Numbered from the stretch's first letter, positions 1 through 8,806 are shown. The stretch is 64,000 nucleotides of DNA from JBGQOG01 sp052113705 (GCF_052113705.1 NZ_JBGQOG010000002.1:124001-188000); one strand, 5' to 3'. The notes: generated by a model from the sequence alone, not told the origin. Numbers and translations: made by a program.

Positions 1-1310
1 TCAACCCAGGATCCCACCGCGCGGCGGTTCATCCCCGGCTGAATCGTCTCTATCTCGGCCCAATGCCCGGCATCCGCCGTCACATTGCGCCAGATCTCCA
101 GCGGGGCGCGCCGGTTGACCACCACCAGATCCAGCAATCCGTCGCCATTCAGATCCGAGAGCGAAGCGCCGCGCGAGCGTTCGGCCGTGGCCACCCCCGC
201 GACATCCGCCTTTTCGACAAAGGTGCCATCCGGCTGCTGCATCAGCAGATTGTTCGGGTCATGGATCGCATTCGACGGCATCTGATCGACATTGCCCTTG
301 GCGATGAACAGATCCGGCCGCCCGTCATTGTCGATATCGCCGAATTCCGAATGCCAGCCGGTTGAGGGCCGCCCGTCATCGCCAAAGAACGGCCGCTGCG
401 CATAGGTGCCGATGCTGTAGGGCGCATTCTCGAACCCGTCCCCCCGGTTGAACTGCAAGAGCTGATCGCCCATCGAGGTCATCACCACTTCCGGCAGCCC
501 GTCACCGGTGATGTCGCGGCTGGCGACCCCCATCCCCCAGAGCGAGATTTTCGGCCAATCTGCCCGCTCGGCCAGCGGGTTCAGCTGCAGCATCTGCTCA
601 TAGCCGCCGCGCACGTAATAATGCCGGTCGTTGGAGATCCGCAGCTCCGGCGTGCCCTTGCGCTGCCAGTCGGAAATCAGCATCGACAGCGCGCAATAGC
701 CGGGCCGGATCGTCTCTGTTTCACCATATTCGCGGCCTTTGGGCCGGATCATCTCCGAGGTGTCGCAGGCCTCAAACGGGCCGTTCGGATCGGCGCGGTT
801 GACGTAATTGCCGAAAACCAGCGTCGGCCAGTCCTGCCCCTTTTCCCAGGTGGCGGTGAAGGCGGTGGTCCAGGCGTCGCGCGCGGTCAGGCCCCATTCC
901 TGCGTCGCATCAGCAAAACCGCAATGACCATCGCCGCGCAACAGCGCGTTCTGCCCGACCCGCAGCACCACCAGATCCAGCGCGCCATCGCTGTCGATGT
1001 CGATCGGATAGGCACCCGTCACCTCGGTCAGCTCGGGCACCTGTCCGAGGTCAAAACGGATCGGCCCGCCCTGCGCGCTTTTGTTGACAAACAGGCGCGA
1101 GGGATTGCCGCCGCCCGCCGCGTAAAGATCAGGCCGCTGATCGCCGTTGCAGTCAAAAACCGCGACGCCGCCGCCGACGAAATGCTCCCAGCCGCCGCCG
1201 TAAATCTGCTCGGCGGGCAGCGCCTTGCTGTCGTCGACAAAGGCCGGATCGGCCAGCGCCGCCGTGCCTGCCGCGCCGATCATCCCGATGATGCAAAAGA
1301 AAATTTTCAT
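1..1310 (-). CDS. Secreted FG-GAP/VCBS repeat protein with ASPIC/UnbV-type C-terminus (CRTAC1-like), 3' end outside window
   Basis: The frame starts at the ATG complementary to 1308-1310 and stays open to the window edge, about 436 codons, so the C-terminus is missing. Residues 1-20 (MKIFFCIIGMIGAAGTAALA) look like a cleavable signal peptide. At least five Asp-rich FG-GAP/VCBS motifs follow (for example DCNGDQRPDL, DIDSDGALDL, DITGDGLPEV, DIDNDGRPDL, DLNGDGLLDL). They are typical of calcium-binding beta-propeller blades. The last visible stretch, around IQPGMNRRAVGSWV, resembles the start of an ASPIC/UnbV domain. Its start codon overlaps the stop of the upstream ROK gene by ATGA, so the two are translationally coupled. 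The role is unknown; an extracytoplasmic sugar- or ligand-binding propeller linked to xylose use is only inference from context. Confidence 0.8.
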   Translation of the reverse strand, partial: MKIFFCIIGMIGAAGTAALADPAFVDDSKALPAEQIYGGGWEHFVGGGVAVFDCNGDQRPDLYAAGGGNPSRLFVNKSAQGGPIRFDLGQVPELTEVTGAYPIDIDSDGALDLVVLRVGQNALLRGDGHCGFADATQEWGLTARDAWTTAFTATWEKGQDWPTLVFGNYVNRADPNGPFEACDTSEMIRPKGREYGETETIRPGYCALSMLISDWQRKGTPELRISNDRHYYVRGGYEQMLQLNPLAERADWPKISLWGMGVASRDITGDGLPEVVMTSMGDQLLQFNRGDGFENAPYSIGTYAQRPFFGDDGRPSTGWHSEFGDIDNDGRPDLFIAKGNVDQMPSNAIHDPNNLLMQQPDGTFVEKADVAGVATAERSRGASLSDLNGDGLLDLVVVNRRAPLEIWRNVTADAGHWAEIETIQPGMNRRAVGSWV

Positions 1311-2587
1311 GCTGCGGCCTCCCTGCCCTGCGTCAGCAATCCTTCGGTCAGCTCCGAAAGCGCCAGCGCCGCCGCCCCATGCGCCCAGAGCATATCGCCC
1401 CAGGCATGGGTTTCGATTCGCGGCATCGGCCGTTCGGTGTTCAGCGTCATCCCCTGCATTTCCGACAGGGTTTCCTTGGCATAGAGGTAATCATAGCGCA
1501 TCCGCTCGCCCGAAAGGATGATCAGCTCGGGGTCAAAAAGGTTCACCACATTCGAGAGCCCCAGCGCCAGATAGCGCCCCGCCCGGTGAAAGATCGAGCG
1601 CGCGGCGGAATTGCCCGCCTTGGCGTGGTCGAACAGGCTTTCCAGCAGCGCCCCCACCGTCTGATTGTCGGAATGCGAGAGGTTCAGCGCGGTCTGCGCC
1701 TCGCGCACCAGCGCATAGTCGGCGACATAGGCCTCAAGACATCCCCGCTGACCGCAGCGGCAGAGCGCGCCATCGAGTTGCACCTTGGTATGCCCCAGCT
1801 CCATCCCCATGCCCTGCGCGCCGCGATAGAGCCGGTGGTTCAGCACCAGCCCCATGCCGACACCATGTTCGATGGTGACCACGGCGAAATCCGACAGGGT
1901 CCGCCCGGCGCCGAACCACAGCTCGGCCAGCGTCACCAGATTGGCGTCGTTGTCGATATAGACCTGCAAGGCCAACCGTTGCGACAGCGCCGCCGCCAGC
2001 GGCTCATGCCGGTTCATCAAAACCGGAGACCAATGCACAACACCTTGTTTCGTATCGACAAACCCCGGAACGCCCAGCCCCAAAGCTGTCAGGTCCGAAC
2101 GCTGCAGGCCGGCCTTTTCACAGACCCGGTGCAGCAGCGTTTCGGTGGCATCCAGCAGATGCGAGAGTTCCATTGCCCCGGGCCGCCGGGGGATGGCGAC
2201 GCTGGCGATCAGCTTGCCGGAAAAATCCACGATCACCGCCGTGTGTTCGCGGTCCTGCAGCTTGATCCCGGCCACATGATAGGCGCCGGCCCGCACCCCC
2301 AGGGCAACGGCGGGGCGGCCACGGCCACCGTCACCGTCGCGGGTGGTCTGCACCTCCTCCAGCAATCCCGCCTCGATCAGTTCAGAGGTCAGCATCGTCA
2401 CCGAAGCCGGGCTGACCGAGAGGTCCTTGGCCACCTGCACCCGCGCAATAGCGCCTGCGGCCCGCACACGCTCAAAGATCTGCTGGCGCAGCGGGCGCGC
2501 GGTTTCCGACAGCGGCGGGATCAACGGACCACAACCCGGGTCCGGCACACCACGCAGCACCTTGCGGGCACCCCGATCCGGTTTCAT
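1307..2587 (-). CDS. xylR: ROK-family transcriptional repressor, probable xylose regulator
   Basis: This 426-residue protein has a MarR-like winged helix near residues 30-85 (RQQIFERVRAAGAIARVQVA and on) followed by a ROK sugar-kinase-like domain. The ROK signature is complete: GHTKVQ, then CRCGQRGC as the zinc ligand motif, then LEAYV. LGLGVPGFVD and DNDAN also fit the family. ROK repressors of this architecture (XylR, NagC/Mlc) bind a sugar through the kinase fold and release DNA. It is divergent from xylF-xylH-xylG-xylB-xylA, so xylose control is the natural inference. The N-terminal 25 residues are proline-rich and lie before the helix-turn-helix; a later start is possible. It is coupled by ATGA to the downstream FG-GAP gene. 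Confidence 0.85.
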   Translation of the reverse strand: MKPDRGARKVLRGVPDPGCGPLIPPLSETARPLRQQIFERVRAAGAIARVQVAKDLSVSPASVTMLTSELIEAGLLEEVQTTRDGDGGRGRPAVALGVRAGAYHVAGIKLQDREHTAVIVDFSGKLIASVAIPRRPGAMELSHLLDATETLLHRVCEKAGLQRSDLTALGLGVPGFVDTKQGVVHWSPVLMNRHEPLAAALSQRLALQVYIDNDANLVTLAELWFGAGRTLSDFAVVTIEHGVGMGLVLNHRLYRGAQGMGMELGHTKVQLDGALCRCGQRGCLEAYVADYALVREAQTALNLSHSDNQTVGALLESLFDHAKAGNSAARSIFHRAGRYLALGLSNVVNLFDPELIILSGERMRYDYLYAKETLSEMQGMTLNTERPMPRIETHAWGDMLWAHGAAALALSELTEGLLTQGREAAA

Positions 2588-2796
2588 TTATTCACCCCCC
2601 AAAGAAATATCTGCAGTTGCAGCATCAATTTCCGGTCCATAGCGCCGCACTGCGGCAATATTGTCCCAGTTCTCCCTGGGTTTGATGTTTGACCCGAGTT
2701 TTTTAATTTGACAACTGAATTTATTCCCCGCAAATTTCGCCCAGTCCGACTGGTTAGGTCGGCCGGGGCGCGCAGCCCCTTCTATGGGAGGAAGAT
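2588..2796. promoter_or_regulatory. Divergent xylR/xylF control region
   Basis: This 209 bp gap must hold both divergent promoters and probably the ROK operator. A perfect -35 hexamer TTGACA lies at 2710-2715 facing xylF; 17 bp further a weak -10 (CAAATT, 2733-2738) can be proposed. Three palindromes are visible: CTGCA-GT-TGCAG at 2611-2622, GCCGCA-C-TGCGGC at 2644-2656, and CCCAG-N6-CTGGG at 2665-2680. TTTGA occurs three times between 2681 and 2714. An AGGAGG-like ribosome binding site (GGGAGGAAG) sits just before the xylF ATG at 2797. Which palindrome is the operator cannot be decided from sequence alone. Confidence 0.5.
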
Positions 2797-3819
2797 ATGC
2801 AAAAGATTCTTTTGGCCGCCGTCGTGCTGACGGCCGGTCTGTCGACGTCGGCCTTTGCGGAAATGACCGTGGGTGTGTCCTGGTCCAACTTCCAGGAAGA
2901 ACGCTGGAAAACCGACGAAGCCGCGATCAAGGCCGCGCTGGAAGCCTCGGGCAACAAATACATCTCGGCTGATGCGCAGAACTCGGCTGCGAAACAGCTG
3001 ACCGACGTGGAAGCGCTGATCACCCAGGGTGCCGATGCGCTGATCATCCTGTCGGTCGACAAGGATGCCGTGGGCCCGGCCATCGACAAAGCCGCCGCCG
3101 AAGGCATTCCGGTTGTGGGCTATGACCGCCTGATCGAAGATCCGCGCGCTTTCTACCTGACCTTTGACAACAAAGGCGTGGGCAAGATCATCGCGGAAAC
3201 CGTGCAGGCCGCGCAGCCCGAAGGCAATTACGCGATCATCAAAGGCGACAAGGGTGACCCGAACGCCGCCTTCCTGCTGGAAGGCATGATGGAAGTGCTG
3301 AGCCCGGCGATCAACGACGGCAAGATCAAGATCGTCGGCGAGAGCTTCTCGGATGGCTGGAAACCGGACAATGCCCAGAAGAACATGGAGCAGATCCTGA
3401 CCGCCAACGACAACAAGATCGACGCGGTTCTGGCTGAAAATGACGGCATGGCCGGTGGCGCGATTGCCGCCCTCTCGGCGCAGGGCCTGAACGTGCCGAT
3501 CGGCGGCCAGGACGGCGACCTCGCCGCGCTGAACCGTGTGGCGCGCGGCACCCAGACCGTTTCGGTGTGGAAAGACTCGCGCCAGCTGGGCAAAGCGGCG
3601 GCAGATATCGCCGTGGCGATGGCCGGTGGCGCTGCGCTCGACGCGGTTGAAGGCGCGCAAAAATGGAGCGGCGGCGACAAAGGCGTTGAAATGAACGCGA
3701 TCTTCCTCGCGCCGACCCCGATCACCAAAGAGAACCTGAACGTCGTGATCGACGCCGGTGTCATCTCCAAGGATCAGGCCTGCGAAGGCGCGATGGCCGA
3801 CGTGGCTGCCTGTAAATAA
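2797..3819 (+). CDS. xylF: D-xylose ABC transporter, periplasmic substrate-binding protein
   Basis: The 340-residue product begins with a signal peptide (MQKILLAAVVLTAGLSTSAFA, cleavage probably before EMTVGVSW). The rest is a type-1 periplasmic sugar-binding fold (Peripla_BP_4). Segments typical of XylF are visible: GVSWSNFQEERW near the N-terminus, DALIILSVD, GIPVVGYDRLI, NDGMAGGAIAAL and GGQDGDLAALNRV. It delivers xylose to the XylH-XylG transporter. It is the first gene of the operon and has the best ribosome binding site. Hairpins follow its stop, which fits the usual excess of binding protein over permease. Assignment to xylose rather than another pentose rests on the sequence pattern plus the downstream xylB and xylA. 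Confidence 0.93.
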   Translation: MQKILLAAVVLTAGLSTSAFAEMTVGVSWSNFQEERWKTDEAAIKAALEASGNKYISADAQNSAAKQLTDVEALITQGADALIILSVDKDAVGPAIDKAAAEGIPVVGYDRLIEDPRAFYLTFDNKGVGKIIAETVQAAQPEGNYAIIKGDKGDPNAAFLLEGMMEVLSPAINDGKIKIVGESFSDGWKPDNAQKNMEQILTANDNKIDAVLAENDGMAGGAIAALSAQGLNVPIGGQDGDLAALNRVARGTQTVSVWKDSRQLGKAAADIAVAMAGGAALDAVEGAQKWSGGDKGVEMNAIFLAPTPITKENLNVVIDAGVISKDQACEGAMADVAACK

Positions 3820-3827
3820 GCGAACCA

Positions 3828-3883
3828 CCGATGCCGCCTGACCGGGCGGCATCGGATTTTTCCGACGGGCGGATGCCGCCCGT
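3828..3883 (+). terminator. Tandem intercistronic hairpins between xylF and xylH
   Basis: The first hairpin has a perfect 11 bp stem: CCGATGCCGCC (3828-3838), loop TGACCG, GGCGGCATCGG (3845-3855), then ATTTTT. The second has a perfect 8 bp stem: ACGGGCGG (3865-3872), loop ATG, CCGCCCGT (3876-3883). The first looks like a partial rho-independent terminator or mRNA-stabilising structure, which would keep xylF expression above the membrane and ATPase genes. Confidence 0.7.
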
Positions 3884-3931
3884 ATCCGACGCCGGAGCTG
3901 CGGCGCCATAACCGTAAAAACGGGCATTCTC

Positions 3932-5251
3932 ATGAGCCAGAACACTTCGACGCCGTCCGCCTCCGCGGGCCAGAGCGGCGCTTTTACCCGATTCCTGCGT
4001 GCCACCGAAATCGACACACGTCTGCTGGGCATGGTCGGCGCGCTGGTGCTGATCTGGGTCGGCTTCCATTTCTATGGCGCGCTGGTCAACGGATCCGGGT
4101 CCTTTCTGACGCCGCGCAACCTGTGGAACCTCTCGGTGCAGACCTCTTCGGTCGGCATCATGGCGACGGGGATGGTGCTGGTGATTGTCACCCGCCACAT
4201 CGACCTCTCGGTCGGCTCGATCCTCGGGTTCTGCGCCATTCTCATGGGGATGATGCAATCCTACATACTGCCGCCGGTCCTGGGCCTCGGCCATCCGATG
4301 ATCTGGATCATCGCCGCCGTCACCGGCATGGCGCTTGGCACGCTGATCGGCGCGTTTCAGGGCGCGATCATCGCCTATGGCAAGGTTCCGGCCTTTATCG
4401 TGACGCTGGGCGGCCTGCTGGTATGGCGTGGTTGTGCCTTCCTCGTGGCGCGGGGCGAGACGATCTCGCCGCTGGACCCTACCTTCACGCTGCTCGGCGG
4501 CGGGCCTTACGGCGCTGTCGGCGCGACCGGCAGCTGGGTTGTGGGCATTCTGGCCTGTATCGGCATCATCTGGATGCTGGTGCGCGGCCGCCAACAGCGC
4601 CGCACCTTTGAATTCGCGCTGCGCCCGATGTGGGCGGAATACACGCTGGGCCTTTTGGGTTGTGGCGTGGTGATCGGCGCGGTTCTGCTGGTCAATGCCT
4701 ATCCCTGGCCGAAGGGCATCGTCCGGCAATATGCCGCCGCGAACAACATCGAGGTACCGGCCGAGGGCCTGTTCATCAGCCATGGCTTTGCCATTCCGGT
4801 GCTGATCCTGGCCGTGGTCGGCATCGCCATGACCATCCTGATGAACCGCACCCGCTTTGGCCGCTATGTCTTTGCCATCGGTGGCAACCCGGATGCGGCG
4901 GAACTCGCCGGGATCAACACCCGCTGGATGACCGTCAAGATCTTTGCGCTGATGGGCTTTCTCTGCGGTCTCTCTTCGGTCGTGGCTTCGGCGCGCCTGA
5001 ACTCGGCCACCAACGCGCTTGGCACGCTGGATGAGCTTTATGTTATCGCCTCGGCGGTGATCGGCGGCACCTCGCTCGCGGGCGGTGTCGGCACCATCTA
5101 CGGCGCCATCCTCGGGGCCTTTGTGATGCAGAGCCTGCAGACCGGCATGGTGCTGATCGGCTTTGACGCCGCCATGCAGCAGATCGTGGTCGGCGGTGTT
5201 CTGGTCGTCGCGGTCTATCTCGACATTCTCTACCGCCGCAAATCGAAGTGA
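3932..5251 (+). CDS. xylH: D-xylose ABC transporter permease
   Basis: The 439-residue hydrophobic protein belongs to the ribose/xylose/arabinose permease family (BPD_transp_2). Many transmembrane segments are visible, for example around LLGMVGALVLIWVGFHF, GIMATGMVLVIVTRHIDLSV, VIGAVLLVN and IVVGGVLVVAVYLDILY. The conserved RHIDLSVGS segment and the late GGNPDAAELAGI segment are characteristic. At 439 residues it is longer than the roughly 390 of the enterobacterial protein, which fits other XylH proteins with extra helices. It forms the channel with XylG. The stop overlaps a possible GTG at 5248, so xylG follows directly. Confidence 0.93.
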   Translation: MSQNTSTPSASAGQSGAFTRFLRATEIDTRLLGMVGALVLIWVGFHFYGALVNGSGSFLTPRNLWNLSVQTSSVGIMATGMVLVIVTRHIDLSVGSILGFCAILMGMMQSYILPPVLGLGHPMIWIIAAVTGMALGTLIGAFQGAIIAYGKVPAFIVTLGGLLVWRGCAFLVARGETISPLDPTFTLLGGGPYGAVGATGSWVVGILACIGIIWMLVRGRQQRRTFEFALRPMWAEYTLGLLGCGVVIGAVLLVNAYPWPKGIVRQYAAANNIEVPAEGLFISHGFAIPVLILAVVGIAMTILMNRTRFGRYVFAIGGNPDAAELAGINTRWMTVKIFALMGFLCGLSSVVASARLNSATNALGTLDELYVIASAVIGGTSLAGGVGTIYGAILGAFVMQSLQTGMVLIGFDAAMQQIVVGGVLVVAVYLDILYRRKSK

Positions 5252-5262
5252 GGGCCGGAGCC

Positions 5263-6024
5263 ATGGATATGAACAAAGGCACACCGCTGGTCGAGCTGCG
5301 CGACATCTCGATCTCATTTGGCGGCATCAAGGCGGTCGATCACGTCTCGCTCGACCTCTATCCCGGTGAAGTCGTTGGGCTTCTGGGCCATAACGGCGCC
5401 GGGAAATCCACGCTGATCAAATGCCTCTCGGGCGCCTATCAGATGGACAGCGGCGAGATTTACATCAACGGCGACAAGGCCGAGATCCGCAATCCGCGCG
5501 ACGCCCGCAGCTATAACATCGAGACGATCTATCAGACGCTGGCGCTGGCCGATAACCTCGATGCCGCCTCGAACCTGTTTCTGGGGCGCGAGTTGGTGGG
5601 CCGGGGCGGCTTTGTCGATGATGCGCGGATGGAGGCGGAGACGCGCAAGATCATGGCGCGGCTGAACCCGAACTTCCGCAAATTCGCGGAACCGGTTTCG
5701 GCGCTTTCGGGCGGGCAGCGGCAATCGGTGGCCATTGCGCGGGCGGTCTATTTCAACGCGAAAATCCTGATCATGGATGAGCCGACCGCCGCGCTTGGGC
5801 CGCATGAAACCCAGATGGTGGCTGAGCTGATCCAAGAGCTGAAGCGTCAGGGTCTGGGGATTTTCCTGATCGAGCATGATGTGAACGCGGTGATGGAGCT
5901 TTGTGACCGTGCGAGCGTGATGAAAAACGGTCAGATGGTTGGCACGGTGAATGTGAATGAAGTCACCGATGACGACATTCTGGCGATGATCATCCTCGGC
6001 AAAAAGCCGGAAAAGGTGGCCTGA
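5263..6024 (+). CDS. xylG: D-xylose ABC transporter ATP-binding protein, single-domain type
   Basis: This is one ABC ATPase domain of about 253 residues. Walker A is GHNGAGKST, the signature is LSGGQRQSVA, Walker B is ILIMDEPTAAL, and the switch histidine is in EHD. I chose the ATG at 5263 (AGGG at 5251-5254); the ATG at 5269 with GGAG at 5257-5260 is equally good, and a GTG at 5248 overlapping the xylH stop is less likely. The classical sugar ATPases XylG, RbsA and AraG carry two fused domains of about 500 residues, so this one presumably works as a homodimer. Its stop TGA overlaps the xylB ATG by one base. Confidence 0.9.
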   Translation: MDMNKGTPLVELRDISISFGGIKAVDHVSLDLYPGEVVGLLGHNGAGKSTLIKCLSGAYQMDSGEIYINGDKAEIRNPRDARSYNIETIYQTLALADNLDAASNLFLGRELVGRGGFVDDARMEAETRKIMARLNPNFRKFAEPVSALSGGQRQSVAIARAVYFNAKILIMDEPTAALGPHETQMVAELIQELKRQGLGIFLIEHDVNAVMELCDRASVMKNGQMVGTVNVNEVTDDDILAMIILGKKPEKVA

Positions 6025-7460
6025 TGTATCTCGGTCTTGATCTGGGGACCTCGGGGCTGAAGGGCCTGCTGATTGATGACAATCAGCAGGTTCTGGCCGA
6101 GGCCTCGGCGCCGCTGACCGTCAACCGCCCGGCAGAGGGTTGGTCGGAGCAGGCCCCGGCGCAATGGATTGGTGCCGCTGAGGCGGTACTGGCAGAGCTG
6201 GCCGCCAGGGGTCTTGGCGCGGTGCGTGGCATTGGCCTGTCGGGGCAGATGCATGGCGCCACGCTGCTCTCGGCCGCCGATGATGTGCTGCGGCCCTGCA
6301 TTCTGTGGAACGACACCCGCAGCCATGCGGAAGCCGCAGAGCTGGACAGCGATCCGGATTTCCGGGCGATTTCGGGCAATATCGTGTTTCCGGGCTTTAC
6401 CGCGCCGAAACTCCTCTGGGTCGCGCGGCATGAGCCGGAGATTTTCGCCAAAACCGCCCGGGTCCTGCTGCCCAAGGATTACCTGCGCCTTTGGCTGACC
6501 GGCGAGCATGTGGCCGAGATGTCGGATGCGGCGGGCACCAGCTGGTTTGACACCGGCGCCCGCGACTGGTCCGATGTGCTGCTGGCGAAATCCGGGATGA
6601 GCCGGGCGCAGATGCCGCGTCTGGTGGAGGGTTCCGAAGTCTCGGGCGTCCTGCGCCCCGAGCTTGCGGCGCGCTTTGGCCTGCCCTCGGGCGTGGTGGT
6701 CGCGGGCGGGGCAGGGGATAATGCTGCCTCCGGCATTGGGGTCGGCGTGGTCAAGGCGGGGCAGGCCTTTGTCAGCCTTGGCACCTCCGGCGTGCTCTTT
6801 GCGGCGAATGACGGCTATCAGCCGGATGCCGCCACCGCCGTGCATACCTTTTGCCACGCGCTGCCGAATGCCTGGCACCAGATGGGGGTGATCCTTGCCG
6901 CCACCGATGCGCTGAACTGGTTCGCCAGGCTGGCCGGATCGGATGCCGCCACGCTGACCGGCAGTCTCGGTGACTTGCAAGCCCCCGGGAAGGCGCGGTT
7001 TTTGCCCTATCTCGGCGGCGAGCGCACCCCGCTGAACGATGCCGCCATTCGCGGGGCCTTCATCGGCATGGAACATGCCACCGACCAAGCCGCCGCCACC
7101 CGCGCGGTGCTGGAGGGGGTGACCTTCGCGCTGCGCGATTGCCGTGACGCTCTGGCCGCCACCGGCACCCGCATCGACACACTGCTGGCGGTGGGCGGCG
7201 GCACCCGCTCTGACTACTGGCTGCAGGCCATCGCCACGGCGCTCGGGATTCCGGTGTCGCTGCCGGTGGCGGGCGATTTCGGCGGCGCTTTTGGCGCGGC
7301 GCGGCTGGGGCTGATGGCCGCCACCGGCGCCGGGGCCGAAATTGCCGTGCAACCGGCCATTGAACGGGTGATTGAACCCGTGGCCGCCCTGACTGACGCA
7401 TTTGACCAAGGCCATGCGCGCTACCGTGCCGCAGCGGCCGCTATCCGAGGACTGACATGA
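6024..7460 (+). CDS. xylB: Xylulokinase
   Basis: The 478-residue FGGY-family kinase phosphorylates D-xylulose to D-xylulose-5-phosphate. The N-terminal phosphate motif GLDLGTSGLKGLLID, the substrate region GLSGQMHGATLL, ILWNDTRS, and the C-terminal ATP motif with VGGGTRSDYWLQ are all visible. Length and motif order match XylB. It is coupled to xylG by a TGATG overlap and to xylA by an ATGA overlap, so the three enzymes and transporter parts form one transcript. This is the second cytoplasmic step of xylose use, feeding the pentose phosphate pathway. Confidence 0.94.
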   Translation: MYLGLDLGTSGLKGLLIDDNQQVLAEASAPLTVNRPAEGWSEQAPAQWIGAAEAVLAELAARGLGAVRGIGLSGQMHGATLLSAADDVLRPCILWNDTRSHAEAAELDSDPDFRAISGNIVFPGFTAPKLLWVARHEPEIFAKTARVLLPKDYLRLWLTGEHVAEMSDAAGTSWFDTGARDWSDVLLAKSGMSRAQMPRLVEGSEVSGVLRPELAARFGLPSGVVVAGGAGDNAASGIGVGVVKAGQAFVSLGTSGVLFAANDGYQPDAATAVHTFCHALPNAWHQMGVILAATDALNWFARLAGSDAATLTGSLGDLQAPGKARFLPYLGGERTPLNDAAIRGAFIGMEHATDQAAATRAVLEGVTFALRDCRDALAATGTRIDTLLAVGGGTRSDYWLQAIATALGIPVSLPVAGDFGGAFGAARLGLMAATGAGAEIAVQPAIERVIEPVAALTDAFDQGHARYRAAAAAIRGLT

Positions 7461-8758
7461 CCGAGTTTTTCAAAGGCATCCCGAAAATCCGCTATGAGGG
7501 GCCGGAAAGCCGCAATGAATTCGCCTTCCGCCATTACAACCCCGATGAGGTGGTGATGGGCAAGCGGATGGAAGACCATATGCGCTTTGCCGTCGCCTAT
7601 TGGCACAGCTTTGCCTGGCCGGGCGGCGATCCCTTCGGCGGCCAGACCTTTGAGCGGCCCTGGTTCGGCGAGAGCCTGGATCTGGCGAAACTGAAGGCCG
7701 ATGTGGCCTTTGAGATGTTCGACATTCTCGACGCGCCGTATTTCTGCTTCCACGATGCCGATATCCGCCCCGAAGGCGCGACTTTCGCGGAAAACACCCA
7801 TAATCTGAACGTCATCGTCGATTACATCGGCGAGAAGATGCAAAGCTCGAAGACCAAGCTCCTTTGGGGCACGGCGAACCTATTCTCGAACCGCCGCTTC
7901 ATGTCGGGCGCGGCCACGAACCCGGACCCGGAGGTCTTTGCCTGGTCGGCGGCAACGGTGAAAACCTGCATGGACGCCACGCTGAAACTTGGCGGCGAGA
8001 ACTATGTGCTCTGGGGCGGGCGCGAGGGCTATGAGACGCTGCTCAACACCGATCTCGGGCGTGAGGCCGAGCAGATGGGCCGCTTCCTGCAAATGGTGGT
8101 CGAGTACAAGCACAAGATCGGCTTCAAAGGCGCGATCCTGATCGAGCCGAAGCCGCAGGAGCCCTCGAAACACCAGTATGATTACGATGTGGCAACGGTG
8201 TATGGCTTCCTCAAGCGGTTTGGCCTCGAGAATGAGGTCAAGGTGAACATCGAGCAGGGGCATGCGATCCTCGCCGGTCACAGCTTTGAGCATGAGCTGG
8301 CGCTGGCCGCGAGCCTCGGGATCTTCGGCTCGATCGACATGAACCGCAACGATTACCAATCCGGCTGGGACACCGACCAATTCCCGGATTCGGTGCCGGA
8401 AATGGCGCGCGCCTTCTATGAGGTGCTGCGCGCGGGCGGCTTTACCACCGGCGGCACCAATTTCGACGCCAAAGTGCGCCGTCAAAGCCTCGACCCGGAG
8501 GATCTGATCCTGTCCCATGCAGGCGCGATGGATGTCTGTGCGCGGGCGCTGAAGGCCGCCGCCGCACTGCTGGAAGACGGCAGCCTTGAGGCCGCCCGCA
8601 ACGCCCGTTACGCAGGCTGGGACAAGCCGGAGGGGGCCGCGCTGATGAAAACCGACCTCGCCTCGATCTATGATCAGGTGGTGGCCAGCGGGATCAATCC
8701 GCAGCCGGTCTCGGGCCGTCAGGAGCGGTTGGAAAACCTCTGGAACCGCTTTGTATAA
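7457..8758 (+). CDS. xylA: Xylose isomerase
   Basis: The 433-residue TIM-barrel enzyme converts D-xylose to D-xylulose with two divalent metals. Both signatures are present: the FHDADIRPEG segment carrying the catalytic histidine and aspartate, and LIEPKPQEPSKHQYD carrying metal-binding glutamate and the conserved lysine. VNIEQGHAILAGHSFEHEL and GSIDMNRND give further metal ligands. The length is that of class II xylose isomerases. It ends the operon and is followed at once by a strong terminator. The start codon lies inside the end of xylB (4 bp overlap). Confidence 0.96.
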   Translation: MTEFFKGIPKIRYEGPESRNEFAFRHYNPDEVVMGKRMEDHMRFAVAYWHSFAWPGGDPFGGQTFERPWFGESLDLAKLKADVAFEMFDILDAPYFCFHDADIRPEGATFAENTHNLNVIVDYIGEKMQSSKTKLLWGTANLFSNRRFMSGAATNPDPEVFAWSAATVKTCMDATLKLGGENYVLWGGREGYETLLNTDLGREAEQMGRFLQMVVEYKHKIGFKGAILIEPKPQEPSKHQYDYDVATVYGFLKRFGLENEVKVNIEQGHAILAGHSFEHELALAASLGIFGSIDMNRNDYQSGWDTDQFPDSVPEMARAFYEVLRAGGFTTGGTNFDAKVRRQSLDPEDLILSHAGAMDVCARALKAAAALLEDGSLEAARNARYAGWDKPEGAALMKTDLASIYDQVVASGINPQPVSGRQERLENLWNRFV

Positions 8759-8764
8759 ACAGAG

Positions 8765-8773
8765 TTATCCACA
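8765..8773 (+). other. Perfect DnaA box TTATCCACA downstream of xylA
   Basis: TTATCCACA at 8765-8773 equals the strongest E. coli-type DnaA box. It lies between the xylA stop and the terminator, outside coding sequence, about 2.8 kb from the presumed origin. Confidence 0.5.
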
Positions 8774-8776
8774 TTG

Positions 8777-8806
8777 AAAAAAGCGGCCAAATCGGCCGCT
8801 TTTTTT
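8777..8806. terminator. Bidirectional rho-independent terminator between xylA and dnaQ
   Basis: AAAAAAGCGGCC (8777-8788) and GGCCGCTTTTTTT (8794-8806) form a GC-rich stem with a 5 nt loop, flanked by A and T runs on either side. It can end the plus-strand xyl operon and the minus-strand maf-aroE-coaE-dnaQ transcript, whose last stop is at 8817. Confidence 0.9.
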
